The notes beneath the pieces are model-generated. The model worked only from the letters and a program-made list of their open reading frames with translations. It made no database searches and was not told the origin of the DNA. 64,000 nucleotides of DNA, taken from NCBI RefSeq assembly GCF_024807845.1, contig NZ_JANUEQ010000001.1, positions 1,482,900-1,546,899 of the forward strand, written 5' to 3'. The number at the start of each line of letters is the position of its first letter. The first letter of the stretch is position 1. This stretch comes from Klebsiella sp. BIGb0407 (lineage in GTDB: Bacteria; Pseudomonadota; Gammaproteobacteria; Enterobacterales; Enterobacteriaceae). Positions 36,873 through 46,702 of the stretch are shown piece by piece. The position numbers were made by a program, and so were the translations under genes.

Positions 36873-37856
36873 TTATCGGCGATTTTTGGATAATCCAAAG
36901 GTGAACATCAGCGCAGCAACCAGTACCAGACCTTTAATAAAATCCTGGGTATAGTAAGGCGTATTCAACATCGTTAAACCATTAAGCAGTACTCCGACAA
37001 ACAGCGCACCGATAGCAGAGCCCTGCGCATTCGGTCTTGCGGCTCCCAGTACCGCATAACCAATCAGTGCTGCCGCAACCGCATCCATTAGCAATGAGTT
37101 ACCGGAGCTCACATCACCGCGACCAATACGTGCTGCCAGCAAAATACCGCCAATGGAGGCAAATACACCGGATAACACATAGGCAACGTAGCGATAGAAT
37201 TTGACTCTGGCACCCGCCAGTCGTGATGCCTGTTCGTTAGAGCCAATCGCATACATCACGCGACCATGACGCGTTCTTTCCAGGAAGAAGTAAGTCACGA
37301 CCGCCAGTACCAGCATGATGACAACGGGTACCGGAATAATGTCAAACAGACGAGCCCGGCCAAGGAATAAGAAAGCTTCAGTAAAGTTACCTTGTGCTGT
37401 TTCACCGTTACTGAGCGTCATACCCGTAGAAATAGAACGCCCTTCGGTCGGAATAAGCTGCAGGCCTAACAGCAGGAACATCATTCCCAGCGTGGTCAGC
37501 AGATCGGGGATGCGCATCTGCACGGTTAAGAAGCCATTAATTAAACCGACAATGACCCCAACGCCTATCGCTGAAACAATGGCCAGTGTGGTTCCGCCAT
37601 CAAAGACCACCATCACATAACTGGCCGTCATCATCGAGAATGCCGCGGTAGAACCAATAGAAAGATCAAACCCATTAACGGCCAGTGTCGCTGTCACACC
37701 TAATGCCAGAATGGCCACAATCGATACTGATTGCAGGATAATCATCATATTTATGGTGCTGATAAATGCAGGTTCCGCGAGTGAAAATATAATAAACAGC
37801 GTCACCAATAATACGATCAGACCATATCTGATCGCTATTTCACGTGTATTTTTCAT
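36873..37856 (-). CDS. RbsC-type sugar ABC permease
   Basis: A 327-residue permease with about ten membrane helices and the family motifs LALGVTATLAVNGFDLSIGS, IGSNEQASRLAGARV and AALIGYAVLGAARPNAQGS. The start at 37856 follows AAGGAAGGG. The frame start at 37886 is a TTG without such a site and would overlap the ATPase gene. It should form a homodimeric channel with the ATPase encoded just upstream and the binding protein just downstream. Confidence 0.9.
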   Translation of the reverse strand: MKNTREIAIRYGLIVLLVTLFIIFSLAEPAFISTINMMIILQSVSIVAILALGVTATLAVNGFDLSIGSTAAFSMMTASYVMVVFDGGTTLAIVSAIGVGVIVGLINGFLTVQMRIPDLLTTLGMMFLLLGLQLIPTEGRSISTGMTLSNGETAQGNFTEAFLFLGRARLFDIIPVPVVIMLVLAVVTYFFLERTRHGRVMYAIGSNEQASRLAGARVKFYRYVAYVLSGVFASIGGILLAARIGRGDVSSGNSLLMDAVAAALIGYAVLGAARPNAQGSAIGALFVGVLLNGLTMLNTPYYTQDFIKGLVLVAALMFTFGLSKNRR

Positions 37857-37878
37857 TAACCCTTCCTTCAGGTGCTTA

Positions 37879-39396
37879 TTATTCAACGATGTCTTTTTCT
37901 GGTGCAGCTGCTATTTGTTTTATGAGTACTGGCATTTCTATTTTATCTACGCGATGAATTCCAGCTAGATTATTATGATTAAACACAATAATTCTGTCGG
38001 CGATCTCCAGCGCTTCTTCTATATCGGTACAAACGGCAATAGTGGCTCTGTTTTGTGCGGTATTTCTTAATAACTCACCAATCTGTCGGCGGGAAGATAT
38101 ATCTACGCCCTGGAAGGGTTCATTTAATAATAGAGCCTGGCAGTCATCGAGCGTCCAGCGAGCAATAATTGCTTTCTGTTGATTACCACCTGATAAGGTC
38201 GACATTAATGCCTCTGCATCGGTGTATTTAACATGAGTCCGCTTAATCGCTGCTTCGACGGTAGTTTTTTCTTGTTGACGGTTGACGATACTCCCCCGAC
38301 AGAATTTGGCGAGAAATGGCAGGCTGACATTCTGCTCAATAGTAAAGTCCGGAATAATTGCGTTATTGCCGCGGTCTTCCTGCACCATAAAAATACCATT
38401 TTCAATAGCATGTCTTGGATTCTTCGCTGACCAGGACTGACCATTAAGCAGAATTTCGCCCTCATGAAATGGCTGCATGCCAAAAATGCCTTCCACCACT
38501 GAAGTACAACCCGAAGATAACAGCCCGGTCAATACCACCACTTCTCCGGTTTTGAATTGCAAATCAAAAGGGAGTGAGGTTTCAGTTAAACGCACACCTT
38601 TAAGGCTTATGACTTCTTTATTACCCGCCACGTACTGATGGCGGATCTCGCCGACGGCATGCCCGAGCATCGAGTGAACGGCACCATCATAATCCAGCGG
38701 TTGTTCAAACAGGCCGACAATACGACCTTCACGCAGAGTGGCAATTTTTGATGCTAACGTACGCAAATCGGACATACGATGCGAAATATAAATAATGGCC
38801 ACATTCTGCTCACGCAACTTTTTCACCGCACGAAACAGATTAGCGGCCTCTTTATCTGACAGACTGGAAGTCGGTTCATCCAGAATTAATAACCGTGGTT
38901 TTTCTGAAACTGCGCGGGCAATAGAAACCAGCTGCCTTTCAGCTTGCCCTAATTCAGAAACCGGCTGATCCAGAGAAAAACTTAATCCGAGATTATCGGC
39001 AATCTCTTTGGCTTGCTGGTGTAATACTTTTTTATTAATAAAATGTGGAATTCGACCATCACATAATCTGTCCAGTAACAGATTCTCCGCAATAGTCAGA
39101 TCCTGTACAACGCCATCATTAATAATTTGGTGAACAGTGATGATTCCGGCTTTGCGTGCTGCCTGCGGGGTATTAATCTGACACTCTTCACCATTGATAT
39201 ATATCGCACCCCGATCGGCGGTATAGATACCACTGAGTATTTTGACTAAGGTTGATTTTCCTGCGCCATTCGCCCCCATCAAGGCAAGGATCTCTCCACC
39301 TTGCAGAGTTAAATTAATCTCATGCAAAACAATGTTGGTGCCAAATTGCTTCTTGATGCCGCGTATTTCAATCATGTTGTTTTGTTGTGCTGACAT
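37879..39396 (-). CDS. RbsA-type sugar ABC importer ATPase (duplicated domain)
   Basis: A 505-residue protein with two ABC domains. Domain 1 is intact: Walker A GANGAGKST, family signature SELGQAERQLVSIARA, Walker B LLILDEPTSS. Domain 2 keeps the LSGGNQQKAIIARW signature. Its Walker A reads GLLSSGCTS, with the usual Lys/Arg replaced by Cys, and its Walker B reads LLLNEP with Asn for Asp. That is more degenerate than common RbsA/MglA proteins and suggests one active ATP site. ATG 39396 has GAGGG six to seven bases upstream. It is the first gene of the six-gene operon. Confidence 0.9.
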   Translation of the reverse strand: MSAQQNNMIEIRGIKKQFGTNIVLHEINLTLQGGEILALMGANGAGKSTLVKILSGIYTADRGAIYINGEECQINTPQAARKAGIITVHQIINDGVVQDLTIAENLLLDRLCDGRIPHFINKKVLHQQAKEIADNLGLSFSLDQPVSELGQAERQLVSIARAVSEKPRLLILDEPTSSLSDKEAANLFRAVKKLREQNVAIIYISHRMSDLRTLASKIATLREGRIVGLFEQPLDYDGAVHSMLGHAVGEIRHQYVAGNKEVISLKGVRLTETSLPFDLQFKTGEVVVLTGLLSSGCTSVVEGIFGMQPFHEGEILLNGQSWSAKNPRHAIENGIFMVQEDRGNNAIIPDFTIEQNVSLPFLAKFCRGSIVNRQQEKTTVEAAIKRTHVKYTDAEALMSTLSGGNQQKAIIARWTLDDCQALLLNEPFQGVDISSRRQIGELLRNTAQNRATIAVCTDIEEALEIADRIIVFNHNNLAGIHRVDKIEMPVLIKQIAAAPEKDIVE

Positions 39397-39427
39397 CACA
39401 AGCCCTCATCTTTATGTTCACATACGG

Positions 39428-39463
39428 TTTACATATGTAAAATATGACACTACAAATGTAAAC
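39428..39463 (-). promoter_or_regulatory. Putative operator pair upstream of the MTR/deoxyribose operon
   Basis: A perfect palindrome TTTACATATGTAAA (39428-39441) is followed by a second copy of its core, ACAAATGTAAA, at 39453-39463. The repeats ACATATGTAAA and ACAAATGTAAA start 22 bp apart, two helical turns, which suits a dimer or tetramer of the SorC-type regulator. The pair lies 32-67 bp upstream of the first start codon. Confidence 0.55.
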
Positions 39464-39610
39464 AGTCTGTGACTAAGATAACAATTCAACTTTAATCCCT
39501 TCGGGCGGCGGGGAATTGCGTGGAAGCGTGAAGCGAGTCATGTTTTATTTGAGTGAGAGTAGAAACAAAGATGAATAATGATGAAGGAAAGGTATGCGCA
39601 TAAGACGCAT

Positions 39611-39634
39611 AAAAAAGCCACCGCTGAGGTGGCT
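39611..39634 (-). terminator. ybhL terminator
   Basis: AGCCACC pairs with GGTGGCT around GCTGA, with TTTTTT following on the minus strand, about 56 bp after the ybhL stop. Confidence 0.85.
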
Positions 39635-39689
39635 ATAGAGTTGTTGCTTTATCGATAGTGCTGTAGCAGGGTAACCGCAATATTATCGA

Positions 39690-40400
39690 TTAACGGCGGT
39701 TACCAAAAATACGCAGCAGCATCAGGAACAGGTTAATAAAGTCAAGATACAGGGTCAGCGCGCCAACGATGGAATACTTACGCATCATACTGGTATCGCG
39801 AGTATCAATTTGTTCGCCGATATTTTTCAGTTTCTGTGTGTCATAAGCGGTCAGACCAACAAACACAATCACCCCAATGTAAGTAATTGCCCACATCAAA
39901 GCGTCGCTTTTCAGCCAGAAGTTGACCAGAGAAGCGAGAACAATACCGATAAGTGCCATAAACAGCATATTACCGAAACCGCTTAAATCACGTTTTGTGG
40001 TGTAACCATAGATGCTCATGGCACCAAACATACCACCGGCAACCACAAAGGTACTGGCGATGGAAGACGCGGTATAGGCGAGGAAAATACTCGACATCGT
40101 CAAGCCAGTCAGCGCGGAATAGAGCATAAACAGTGAGGTGGCAAGCCCGGGGCTTAGCTTATGGATCATGCCTGAAATAACGAATACCAGTGCCAGCTGG
40201 GCAATGATCAGGCCAAAGAAAGTGATATTACTTGAAAAAACAAACTGCATCACTGCAGGTGAGTTTGCGGCATACCAGGCGATAAAAGCGGTCAGTAATA
40301 AACCGCATGTCATCCAGCCATAGACTTGAGCCATAAAGGCTTGAAGACCAGTATTAGCACGCTGAACAATCGTATCATTGGAACGTGGAAATCTGTCCAT
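39690..40400 (-). CDS. ybhL: YbhL, Bax-inhibitor-1 family membrane protein
   Basis: A 236-residue inner-membrane protein with seven hydrophobic helices, a member of the BI-1/TMBIM family whose bacterial relatives act as pH-sensitive calcium leak channels. The conserved segments MAQVYGWMTCGLLLTAF, YGYTTKRDLSGFGNML, VFVGLTAYDTQKLKNI and YLDFINLFLMLLR are present, including the two late aspartates. AGAGGA precedes the ATG. The next gene upstream is moaE, as in E. coli. Confidence 0.95.
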   Translation of the reverse strand: MDRFPRSNDTIVQRANTGLQAFMAQVYGWMTCGLLLTAFIAWYAANSPAVMQFVFSSNITFFGLIIAQLALVFVISGMIHKLSPGLATSLFMLYSALTGLTMSSIFLAYTASSIASTFVVAGGMFGAMSIYGYTTKRDLSGFGNMLFMALIGIVLASLVNFWLKSDALMWAITYIGVIVFVGLTAYDTQKLKNIGEQIDTRDTSMMRKYSIVGALTLYLDFINLFLMLLRIFGNRR

Positions 40401-40486
40401 GATGTATCCTCTAAAGAGTAAAGTCTTGATTCGGGCATAACGCCCATCTGCGGTATAATATTAACACATCTTGAGCGGGATGATAT

Positions 40487-40939
40487 TTACCAGCGATTCG
40501 CCGCATTATCGTCGCTTTCTTTGGCCTCAATCCAGCGTCCGCCTTCCTGCGTCGCTTCGCGTTTCCAGAAAGGAGCGCGAGTTTTCAGGTAATCCATAAT
40601 AAATTCAGCCCCGGCAAAAGCTGCGTCACGATGGGACGAACTGACACCAACAAAAACAATCTGCTCTCCCGCATGAAGTTCGCCCACACGGTGGATAACC
40701 GTAACCCGCTGTAATGGCCAGCGCCCTCTCGCCTCAGTGATAATTTCTGCAAGCGCTTTTTCGGTCATACCCGGATAATGTTCAAGCGTCAGACCGCTGA
40801 CGGTGTCGCCGAGATTATGATTACGAACCTTACCGGTAAATGTCACTACGGCACCATCATCGTCACACTCAGCTAACCATTGATATTCGTCGCCGACCTG
40901 AAAATCATGCTGGCAGACCAGAATACGGGTATTATTCAT
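40487..40939 (-). CDS. moaE: MoaE, molybdopterin synthase large subunit
   Basis: A 150-residue catalytic subunit that, with thiocarboxylated MoaD, inserts the dithiolene sulfurs into precursor Z (cPMP). Conserved residues are seen in FTGKVRNHNLGDTVSGLTLEHYPGM, the VIHRVGEL segment and APFWKREAT. It has the same length as in E. coli. It is the last gene of moaABCDE and starts directly after the moaD stop (TGAATG with no gap). Confidence 0.97.
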   Translation of the reverse strand: MNNTRILVCQHDFQVGDEYQWLAECDDDGAVVTFTGKVRNHNLGDTVSGLTLEHYPGMTEKALAEIITEARGRWPLQRVTVIHRVGELHAGEQIVFVGVSSSHRDAAFAGAEFIMDYLKTRAPFWKREATQEGGRWIEAKESDDNAANRW

Positions 40940-41185
40940 TCAGCCTCCGGTTACCGGTGGGAAAAATGCCACTTCATCCCCATCAACTAAAGGGGTATCG
41001 AAGCTCACCAGGGTCTGATTGACTGCTGCCAGTAATTTTCCTGATTCCAGAGCCAGTTCCCAGCGACTCCCTTTCCCGGCGAGAGAGGCGCGCAGTTGCT
41101 CAACATCCGTATAGCAGGATTCAAGTTCGACGCTATCGCAGCCGGTTAACTCCCTAACCTGAGCAAAAAAAAGCACTTTAATCAT
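40940..41185 (-). CDS. moaD: MoaD, molybdopterin synthase sulfur carrier
   Basis: An 81-residue ubiquitin-like sulfur carrier ending in the required Gly-Gly (FFPPVTGG), whose C-terminus is converted to a thiocarboxylate. [13 protein letters not shown] at 41185 is the proper start. The open frame upstream to 41284 lies inside moaC and is rejected. It overlaps the end of moaC by eight bases. Confidence 0.96.
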   Translation of the reverse strand: MIKVLFFAQVRELTGCDSVELESCYTDVEQLRASLAGKGSRWELALESGKLLAAVNQTLVSFDTPLVDGDEVAFFPPVTGG

Positions 41186-41663
41186 GGGGATCCACCTTAA
41201 AATCACCGGACTTACCGCCGCTTTTTTCCAGCAAACGTATCGGGCCAATGACCATGTCTTTTTGTACTGCTTTGCACATATCATAAATGGTTAAAGCCGC
41301 CACCGAGGCCGCGGTTAACGCTTCCATTTCCACTCCGGTTTTACCACTCAGACGGCAAACCGATTCAATACGTACCCGGGAGTGTTCTGGCTGCGCCTCC
41401 AGTTTAACTTCGAGGTGCGTCAGTAATAAGGGATGGCAAAGCGGGATCAGTTCCCAGGTGCGTTTTGCGGCTTGGATCCCGGCAATACGTGCGGTAGCAA
41501 AAACGTCACCTTTATGGTGCTGCCCTGAGATAATCATCTCAAGGGTGCTAGCCTGCATGCTGACGAAGCCTTCGGCACGCGCTTCGCGTACGGTTTCTGC
41601 CTTAGCGGAAACATCGACCATTTGGGCTTCACCCGCGGCATTAATATGAGTCAGTTGTGACAT
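41178..41663 (-). CDS. moaC: MoaC, cyclic pyranopterin monophosphate synthase
   Basis: A 161-residue enzyme that completes cPMP formation from the MoaA product. The family residues are present in [45 protein letters not shown] and the KDM (K131-type) region. It has the same length as in E. coli and lies three bases after moaB. Confidence 0.97.
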   Translation of the reverse strand: MSQLTHINAAGEAQMVDVSAKAETVREARAEGFVSMQASTLEMIISGQHHKGDVFATARIAGIQAAKRTWELIPLCHPLLLTHLEVKLEAQPEHSRVRIESVCRLSGKTGVEMEALTAASVAALTIYDMCKAVQKDMVIGPIRLLEKSGGKSGDFKVDPHD

Positions 41664-41666
41664 AGT

Positions 41667-42179
41667 TTAATTCTTTATATGAGGATGAAAGTTACAGGGA
41701 CGCTGACGGGCATCAAGCTGCTGCATAATGATATTTTCCCATGCGGTACGACAGGCATTGGTCGAGCCTGGCATAGCAAAAATTAACGTCCGGTTCGCCA
41801 TACCCGCTATTGCCCGGGACTGAAGGGTCGAAGTGCCAATATCTTCATAAGAAAGCATACGGAACAACTCGCCAAACCCGGCAATATCCCGATCAAACAG
41901 CGGCTGTAATGCTTCAGGCACTTGGTCATTTTCAGTAAAACCTGTACCGCCGTTAATTAACACGACCTGAACGCTTTCATCCGCAATCCACTGGGATACA
42001 CAGGCTCGTATGCGATAGAGGTTTTCTTTTGTTATCACATTTTCAAGAACCTCATGACCGGCCTCAATTGCCGCATCACGCAGATAATGTCCTGACGTAT
42101 CATTGTCCTGAGTACGATGACCGGACACCGTCAAAATAACAATTCGTGCGGGAATAAATTCTGTACTCACCTGACTCAT
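41667..42179 (-). CDS. moaB: MoaB, molybdopterin adenylyltransferase-like protein
   Basis: A 170-residue MogA-like fold protein. The motif LINGGTGFTENDQVPEAL and FAMPGSTNACRTAWE are intact. In E. coli MoaB is dispensable and its own activity is uncertain, since MogA does the adenylylation. AGGAG lies before the ATG. It is the second gene of the moa operon. Confidence 0.96.
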   Translation of the reverse strand: MSQVSTEFIPARIVILTVSGHRTQDNDTSGHYLRDAAIEAGHEVLENVITKENLYRIRACVSQWIADESVQVVLINGGTGFTENDQVPEALQPLFDRDIAGFGELFRMLSYEDIGTSTLQSRAIAGMANRTLIFAMPGSTNACRTAWENIIMQQLDARQRPCNFHPHIKN

Positions 42180-42202
42180 GAATTTTCTCCTGGCAGCGTA
42201 AC

Positions 42203-43189
42203 TTAGCCGCCGATAAATGACAGATTCTGGGTGATACCCGTATGGCCATCAAGCAGGAAGTGGGTCTGTTTTTTCTGTGCCAGGGCAGCGCTAATACGCG
42301 CTTCAAGCTCGGTCTGCTGGTCGTCTTCTGCCAGTAAATCACGCAAAGCAATACCCTGCTCGCCGAACAGGCACAGATGTAAATTACCGATAGCTGAAAC
42401 ACGTAACCGGTTACAACTGCTACAGAAATCTTTCTCATACGGCATAATCAGGCCAATTTCCCCTTGGTAATCAGGGTGACAAAAAACTTGTGCCGGGCCG
42501 TCACTACGCTGGCGGATCTGATGTATCCATCCCCGGGATAGCAAAGTATCACGCACCACTTTTCCCGAAACATGATGTTTCTGGAACAGGCTACGCCCTT
42601 CCCCGGTTTCCATCAGTTCAATAAAACGTAGCTGAATGGGGCGATCTTTGATCCAGTTCAGAAAGGTATCTAGCTGATGGTGGTTTACATCGCGCATTAG
42701 CACAGCGTTGACTTTAACTCGCTCAAAACCCGCCTCAAAAGTGGCATCAATGCCAGCCATCACTTGATGAAATTTGTCTTGTCCGGTAATAGCATGAAAC
42801 TGACGTGCATCCAGACTATCGATACTGACATTCACAGCGGTAAGGCCAGCTTCACGCCAGGTTTTGATATCACGAGCCAGACGATAGCCGTTAGTGGTGA
42901 CAGCCAGTTGACGAATAGTGGAATTTTCACGAACGGCCGCAATGATATCGCTGAAATCACGTCGTAAAGAGGGTTCACCGCCGGTCAGACGCACTTTCTC
43001 TGTTCCCATACTGGCGAACGCACGCGTCACCCGACGTATTTCATCCAGGCTGAGGAAACTTTTGTTTGCTACACCCTGGGGCTTATAGCCATCGGGCAGG
43101 CAGTAGCTACAACGAAAGTTACAAACATCGGTAATAGATAACCGCAAGTAATAGAACTTGCGTGCAAAAGCATCGGTAAGTTGAGTCAC
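42203..43189 (-). CDS. moaA: MoaA, GTP 3',8-cyclase (radical SAM)
   Basis: A 328-residue radical-SAM enzyme that starts molybdenum cofactor synthesis from GTP. The N-terminal cluster cysteines C23, C27 and C30 lie in [10 protein letters not shown], the C-terminal cluster in [10 protein letters not shown] and HLCLF, and the essential C-terminal Gly-Gly (SFIGG) is present. I choose GTG 43189 because AAAGG lies eight bases upstream. GTG 43198 directly abuts the ribosome-binding site. The leader carries a Moco riboswitch, and a ModE-type box lies further upstream. Confidence 0.95.
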   Translation of the reverse strand: MTQLTDAFARKFYYLRLSITDVCNFRCSYCLPDGYKPQGVANKSFLSLDEIRRVTRAFASMGTEKVRLTGGEPSLRRDFSDIIAAVRENSTIRQLAVTTNGYRLARDIKTWREAGLTAVNVSIDSLDARQFHAITGQDKFHQVMAGIDATFEAGFERVKVNAVLMRDVNHHQLDTFLNWIKDRPIQLRFIELMETGEGRSLFQKHHVSGKVVRDTLLSRGWIHQIRQRSDGPAQVFCHPDYQGEIGLIMPYEKDFCSSCNRLRVSAIGNLHLCLFGEQGIALRDLLAEDDQQTELEARISAALAQKKQTHFLLDGHTGITQNLSFIGG

Positions 43190-43204
43190 TGAATACACCT
43201 TTCC

Positions 43205-43325
43205 AAAATACGGGAGATGCAGTCATTTCTTCCTGCACCCTGGTGGCTGAAATTGCCACGGCCAGGGCACCTTATCGTCGGACTTAGGTACCAAGGCTTG
43301 AGTGTGTCTTTGAGATAGTAACCTG
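43205..43325 (-). ncRNA. Molybdenum cofactor (Moco) riboswitch in the moaA leader
   Basis: The minus-strand leader reads, in order, CACTCAAGCCTTGG, CCGACGATAAGGTGCC, then a hairpin whose arms are GCACCCTGG/CCAGGGC with an inner GTGGC/GCCAC, then GCAGGAAGAAATGA and CATCTCCCG before the start codon. This matches my memory of the Moco RNA motif at E. coli moaA, which represses translation when cofactor is plentiful. The borders are approximate. Confidence 0.8.
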
Positions 43326-43353
43326 ACAGAATGCCTTGTGCTATCTCATATTT

Positions 43354-43377
43354 CGCTATATAAATAATTATATAGCG
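43354..43377 (-). promoter_or_regulatory. ModE-type operator upstream of moaA
   Basis: A 24-bp palindrome with outer arms CGCTAT and ATAGCG and an AT-rich centre. It has the same 24-bp geometry as the box before modA at 60826-60849 (CGTTAT/ATAACG). In E. coli the molybdate-ModE complex activates moaA from a site in this position. The modE gene is not in this window. Confidence 0.75.
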
Positions 43378-43588
43378 TTGAAATTCCTCAATTTTAATAA
43401 AAAGAATAGTCCCAAATGCGGGTATTCAGATTGATATACATCATTAAGAGTAGGCTGAGATCGTTTTTTTGTGGTTTTTGCACTAGCTTATGCGTGTTTT
43501 ATGCCTTCTAATCTGTCTCGCATATGTCTGCACCGGACATAGCGTTAGTCATATAGCCTCACAGGCGAGCCACTTAAAAAGGATGAGT

Positions 43589-44497
43589 ATGCGTAATCGT
43601 ACGCTGGCGGATCTTGATCGGATTGTCGCCTTGGGTGGAGGACACGGGCTGGGCCGCGTGATGTCCTCTTTGGCGTTTCTCGGTTCCCGGTTAACCGGGA
43701 TTGTCACTACTACCGATAACGGCGGTTCAACAGGACGTATTCGACGTTCTGAAGGCGGTATCGCCTGGGGCGATATGCGTAACTGCTTAAATCAGCTCAT
43801 CACCGAACCTAGTATCGCTTCAGCAATGTTTGAATATCGTTTTGCTGGCAACGGTGAGTTATCCGGACACAACCTTGGTAACTTGATGCTTAAAGCGCTC
43901 GACCACTTGAGCGTACGGCCTATGGAAGCCATCAATCTTATTCGTAATTTACTGAAAGTAGATGCCTTTTTAATCCCCATGTCCGAGTATCCGGTCGATT
44001 TAATGGCAACGGATAGCCAGGGTAATGCTATCTACGGTGAAGTGAATATTGATAATCTGGCCGAGCCACCGCAGGATTTGATGCTTTACCCAAAAGCACC
44101 GGCAACACGTGAAGCTCTGGATGCCATTACAGAAGCTGATTTGGTGCTAATAGGTCCAGGCAGTTTTTATACCAGCCTGTTACCTATTCTGTTACTTGAA
44201 GAGATGGACCAGGCATTACGTCGCACCTCCGCCCCGGTCGTCTATATCGGTAATCTCGGCAAAGAACTGAGCCCGGCAGCGGCAAGCCTTTCTCTGAACG
44301 AGAAGTTAGAGATAATAGAACAGCATGTTGGTAAACGCATTATTGATGCGGTGATAGTCAGCCCGCAGGTTGATACCAGTCAGCTGAATAACCGGTTGAT
44401 TATTCAGCAACCGCTGGAGGCCTGCGATGTGAAGTATCGCCATGACCGCCAGCTGTTGCGTGCTGCTATTGAGAAAACGCTACAGCAGCTAGGTTAA
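43589..44497 (+). CDS. ybhK: YbhK, YvcK/CofD-like putative morphogenesis or gluconeogenesis factor
   Basis: A 302-residue protein of the YvcK/YbhK family, with a CofD-like nucleotide-sugar-binding fold. [16 protein letters not shown] at the N-terminus, [15 protein letters not shown] and [10 protein letters not shown] are conserved signature stretches. The Bacillus relative binds UDP-sugars and affects cell shape. The function in enterobacteria is unclear. ATG 43589 follows AAGGATGA and gives the E. coli N-terminus [11 protein letters not shown]. The frame upstream to 43490 is rejected. Confidence 0.94.
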   Translation: MRNRTLADLDRIVALGGGHGLGRVMSSLAFLGSRLTGIVTTTDNGGSTGRIRRSEGGIAWGDMRNCLNQLITEPSIASAMFEYRFAGNGELSGHNLGNLMLKALDHLSVRPMEAINLIRNLLKVDAFLIPMSEYPVDLMATDSQGNAIYGEVNIDNLAEPPQDLMLYPKAPATREALDAITEADLVLIGPGSFYTSLLPILLLEEMDQALRRTSAPVVYIGNLGKELSPAAASLSLNEKLEIIEQHVGKRIIDAVIVSPQVDTSQLNNRLIIQQPLEACDVKYRHDRQLLRAAIEKTLQQLG

Positions 44498-44500
44498 CGC

Positions 44501-46516
44501 TTATGAGATAGAGATAAACAAAGCACGGAGCTGCTGCAATTTATCACGTACCTGAGCCGCTTCCTCAAACTCAAGGTTTTGCGCATGTTTCAGCATCTGA
44601 GCTTCCAGTTGCTGAATTTTCTGCTGCAAGGCCTTCGGCGTCAGAACCACTTCATCGTCTTCTATCACGCTGCGTGCTTTGGTTTTCTGACGGCCTTTGG
44701 TTTTTGCCATCCCCTCACCCAGTTGCAGGACGTCCACGACTTTTTTGTTCAGTCCCTGCGGGATTATTCCATGCTCTTCGTTATAGCGCTGTTGTTTCTC
44801 ACGGCGACGTTCTGTTTCGCTTATGGCTTTTGCCATTGATGCAGTAATTTTATCGCCGTACAGAATGGCTTTACCGTTAATATTACGAGCAGCACGACCA
44901 ATGGTCTGGATTAAGGAACGTTCAGAACGAAGGAAACCTTCTTTGTCAGCATCAAGAATCGCTACCAGTGAGACTTCAGGCATATCCAGCCCCTCACGGA
45001 GTAAGTTGATACCCACCAGAACATCAAACTCTCCCAGACGTAAGTCGCGAATAATTTCCATACGCTCTACGGTATCGATATCTGAATGCAGATAGCGCAC
45101 TCGCTCACCATGCTCTTCCAGATACTCAGTCAAGTCTTCTGCCATGCGCTTGGTTAAGGTGGTAACCAGTACGCGTTCATTAATCTGCACGCGCTGACGG
45201 ATTTCTGACAGTAAATCGTCGACTTGTGTCCCCACCGGCCGGACTTCAATTATAGGATCAAGCAGGCCAGTAGGACGCACCACCTGTTCGACAACATCAC
45301 CGCCCGATTTCTCTAGTTCATAGTTACTTGGCGTGGCAGAAACATAGATAGTCTGCGGGGCAAGCGCTTCAAACTCTTCAAATTTTAACGGCCGGTTGTC
45401 CAGAGCTGATGGCAGGCGAAAACCGTACTCAACCAAATTTTCTTTACGCGCGCGGTCGCCACGATACATGCCGCCAATTTGCGGAATAGTAACGTGGGAT
45501 TCATCAACAATTAACAGGCCATCAGCCGGAAGATAATCAAACAGCGTCGGCGGTGGCTGGCCGGGGCCGCGGCCGGACAGATAGCGGGAGTAGTTTTCAA
45601 TCCCGGAGCAATAACCCAGTTCGTTCATCATCTCTAAATCAAACTGCGTTCGCTGTGAGATGCGTTGTTCTTCCAGTAGCTTATTCTGTTCCAGCAGCGT
45701 TTTTTTCCTGTCCACCAACTCCACTTTAATGTCTTCTATCGCTTGAACGATACGTTCCCGCGGCGTGACATAGTGGGATTTAGGGTAAACGGTAAAGCGC
45801 TGGATAGTGGAGTCAATATGCCCGGTAAGTGGGTCAAATAACGAAAGTCTTTCGACTTCTTCATCAAACAGTTCAACCCGCAGAGCCAAATCGTCTGATT
45901 CAGCGGGGAAAATATCAATAACTTCACCGCGCACCCGAAAAGTGCCCCGCTGAAACGCCTGATCGTTGCGAGTATATTGCAGGTCGGTCAGACGGCGTAA
46001 AATTGACCGCTGATCGATAATCATGCCCTTTGTCAGGTGCAGCATCATCTTCAGATATAAATCAGGATCGCCGAGACCATAAATAGCGGACACTGAAGCC
46101 ACTACCACCACGTCCCTGCGCTCCAGAAGGGCTTTGGTTGCCGAAAGCCGCATCTGTTCGATATGTTCGTTTACCGAGGCATCTTTTTCGATAAAGGTAT
46201 CTGAGCTGGGAACATAAGCTTCTGGCTGGTAGTAATCGTAATAGGAGACAAAAAACTCCACGGCGTTTTCAGGAAAGAACTCTTTCATTTCGCCATAAAG
46301 CTGTGCTGCCAGCGTTTTATTGGGCGCCAGCACCATTGTCGGACGCTGCAAATCAGCAATGACATTCGCCACGGTGAAAGTTTTACCCGATCCGGTTACA
46401 CCCAAAAGTGTCTGATGTGCGAGACCATCTTCCAGCCCCTCTTTGAGTTGACGAATGGCATCAGGCTGATCGCCTGAAGGGGTAAACGCAGAATGAAGTT
46501 TGAACGCTTTACTCAT
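44501..46516 (-). CDS. uvrB: UvrB, excinuclease ABC subunit B
   Basis: A 671-residue nucleotide-excision-repair protein that verifies damage delivered by UvrA and recruits UvrC. Walker A GVTGSGKT is at 39-46, the damage-clamping beta-hairpin [12 protein letters not shown] at about 92, the helicase motif [11 protein letters not shown] near 540 and the C-terminal UVR coiled coil ([19 protein letters not shown]) for UvrC contact at the end. A LexA box lies about 80 bp upstream. It converges on ybhK with only three bases between the stops. Confidence 0.97.
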   Translation of the reverse strand: MSKAFKLHSAFTPSGDQPDAIRQLKEGLEDGLAHQTLLGVTGSGKTFTVANVIADLQRPTMVLAPNKTLAAQLYGEMKEFFPENAVEFFVSYYDYYQPEAYVPSSDTFIEKDASVNEHIEQMRLSATKALLERRDVVVVASVSAIYGLGDPDLYLKMMLHLTKGMIIDQRSILRRLTDLQYTRNDQAFQRGTFRVRGEVIDIFPAESDDLALRVELFDEEVERLSLFDPLTGHIDSTIQRFTVYPKSHYVTPRERIVQAIEDIKVELVDRKKTLLEQNKLLEEQRISQRTQFDLEMMNELGYCSGIENYSRYLSGRGPGQPPPTLFDYLPADGLLIVDESHVTIPQIGGMYRGDRARKENLVEYGFRLPSALDNRPLKFEEFEALAPQTIYVSATPSNYELEKSGGDVVEQVVRPTGLLDPIIEVRPVGTQVDDLLSEIRQRVQINERVLVTTLTKRMAEDLTEYLEEHGERVRYLHSDIDTVERMEIIRDLRLGEFDVLVGINLLREGLDMPEVSLVAILDADKEGFLRSERSLIQTIGRAARNINGKAILYGDKITASMAKAISETERRREKQQRYNEEHGIIPQGLNKKVVDVLQLGEGMAKTKGRQKTKARSVIEDDEVVLTPKALQQKIQQLEAQMLKHAQNLEFEEAAQVRDKLQQLRALFISIS

Positions 46517-46592
46517 GGAGAGACTACCTGCTGAAGAAATGCGCGAGCCAAGAGGTCATTTTACCTGCAAGAGGGATTATTTCCAGAAAAAA

Positions 46593-46608
46593 CTGTATAT
46601 AACACCAG
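46593..46608 (-). promoter_or_regulatory. LexA (SOS) box of uvrB
   Basis: CTGTATATAACACCAG is a full CTG-N10-CAG LexA site with the preferred TATATA core. It lies about 77 bp upstream of the uvrB start, consistent with the known SOS control of uvrB. Confidence 0.88.
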
Positions 46609-46656
46609 CCCCGCCATTCTAATTGTTGATAAAAAAGACAATGGCAGTTTGTATTT

Positions 46657-46676
46657 TAACCACTTTAAAGTGGTTA
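46657..46676. repeat. 20-bp perfect palindrome upstream of uvrB
   Basis: TAACCACTTTAAAGTGGTTA is self-complementary over its whole length. No loop, so it is more likely a protein-binding site than an RNA hairpin. It lies about 50 bp behind the LexA box. The binding protein is unknown. Confidence 0.6.
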
Positions 46677-46702
46677 CTGAACAAAATTAGAATGAAGTCA
46701 GG

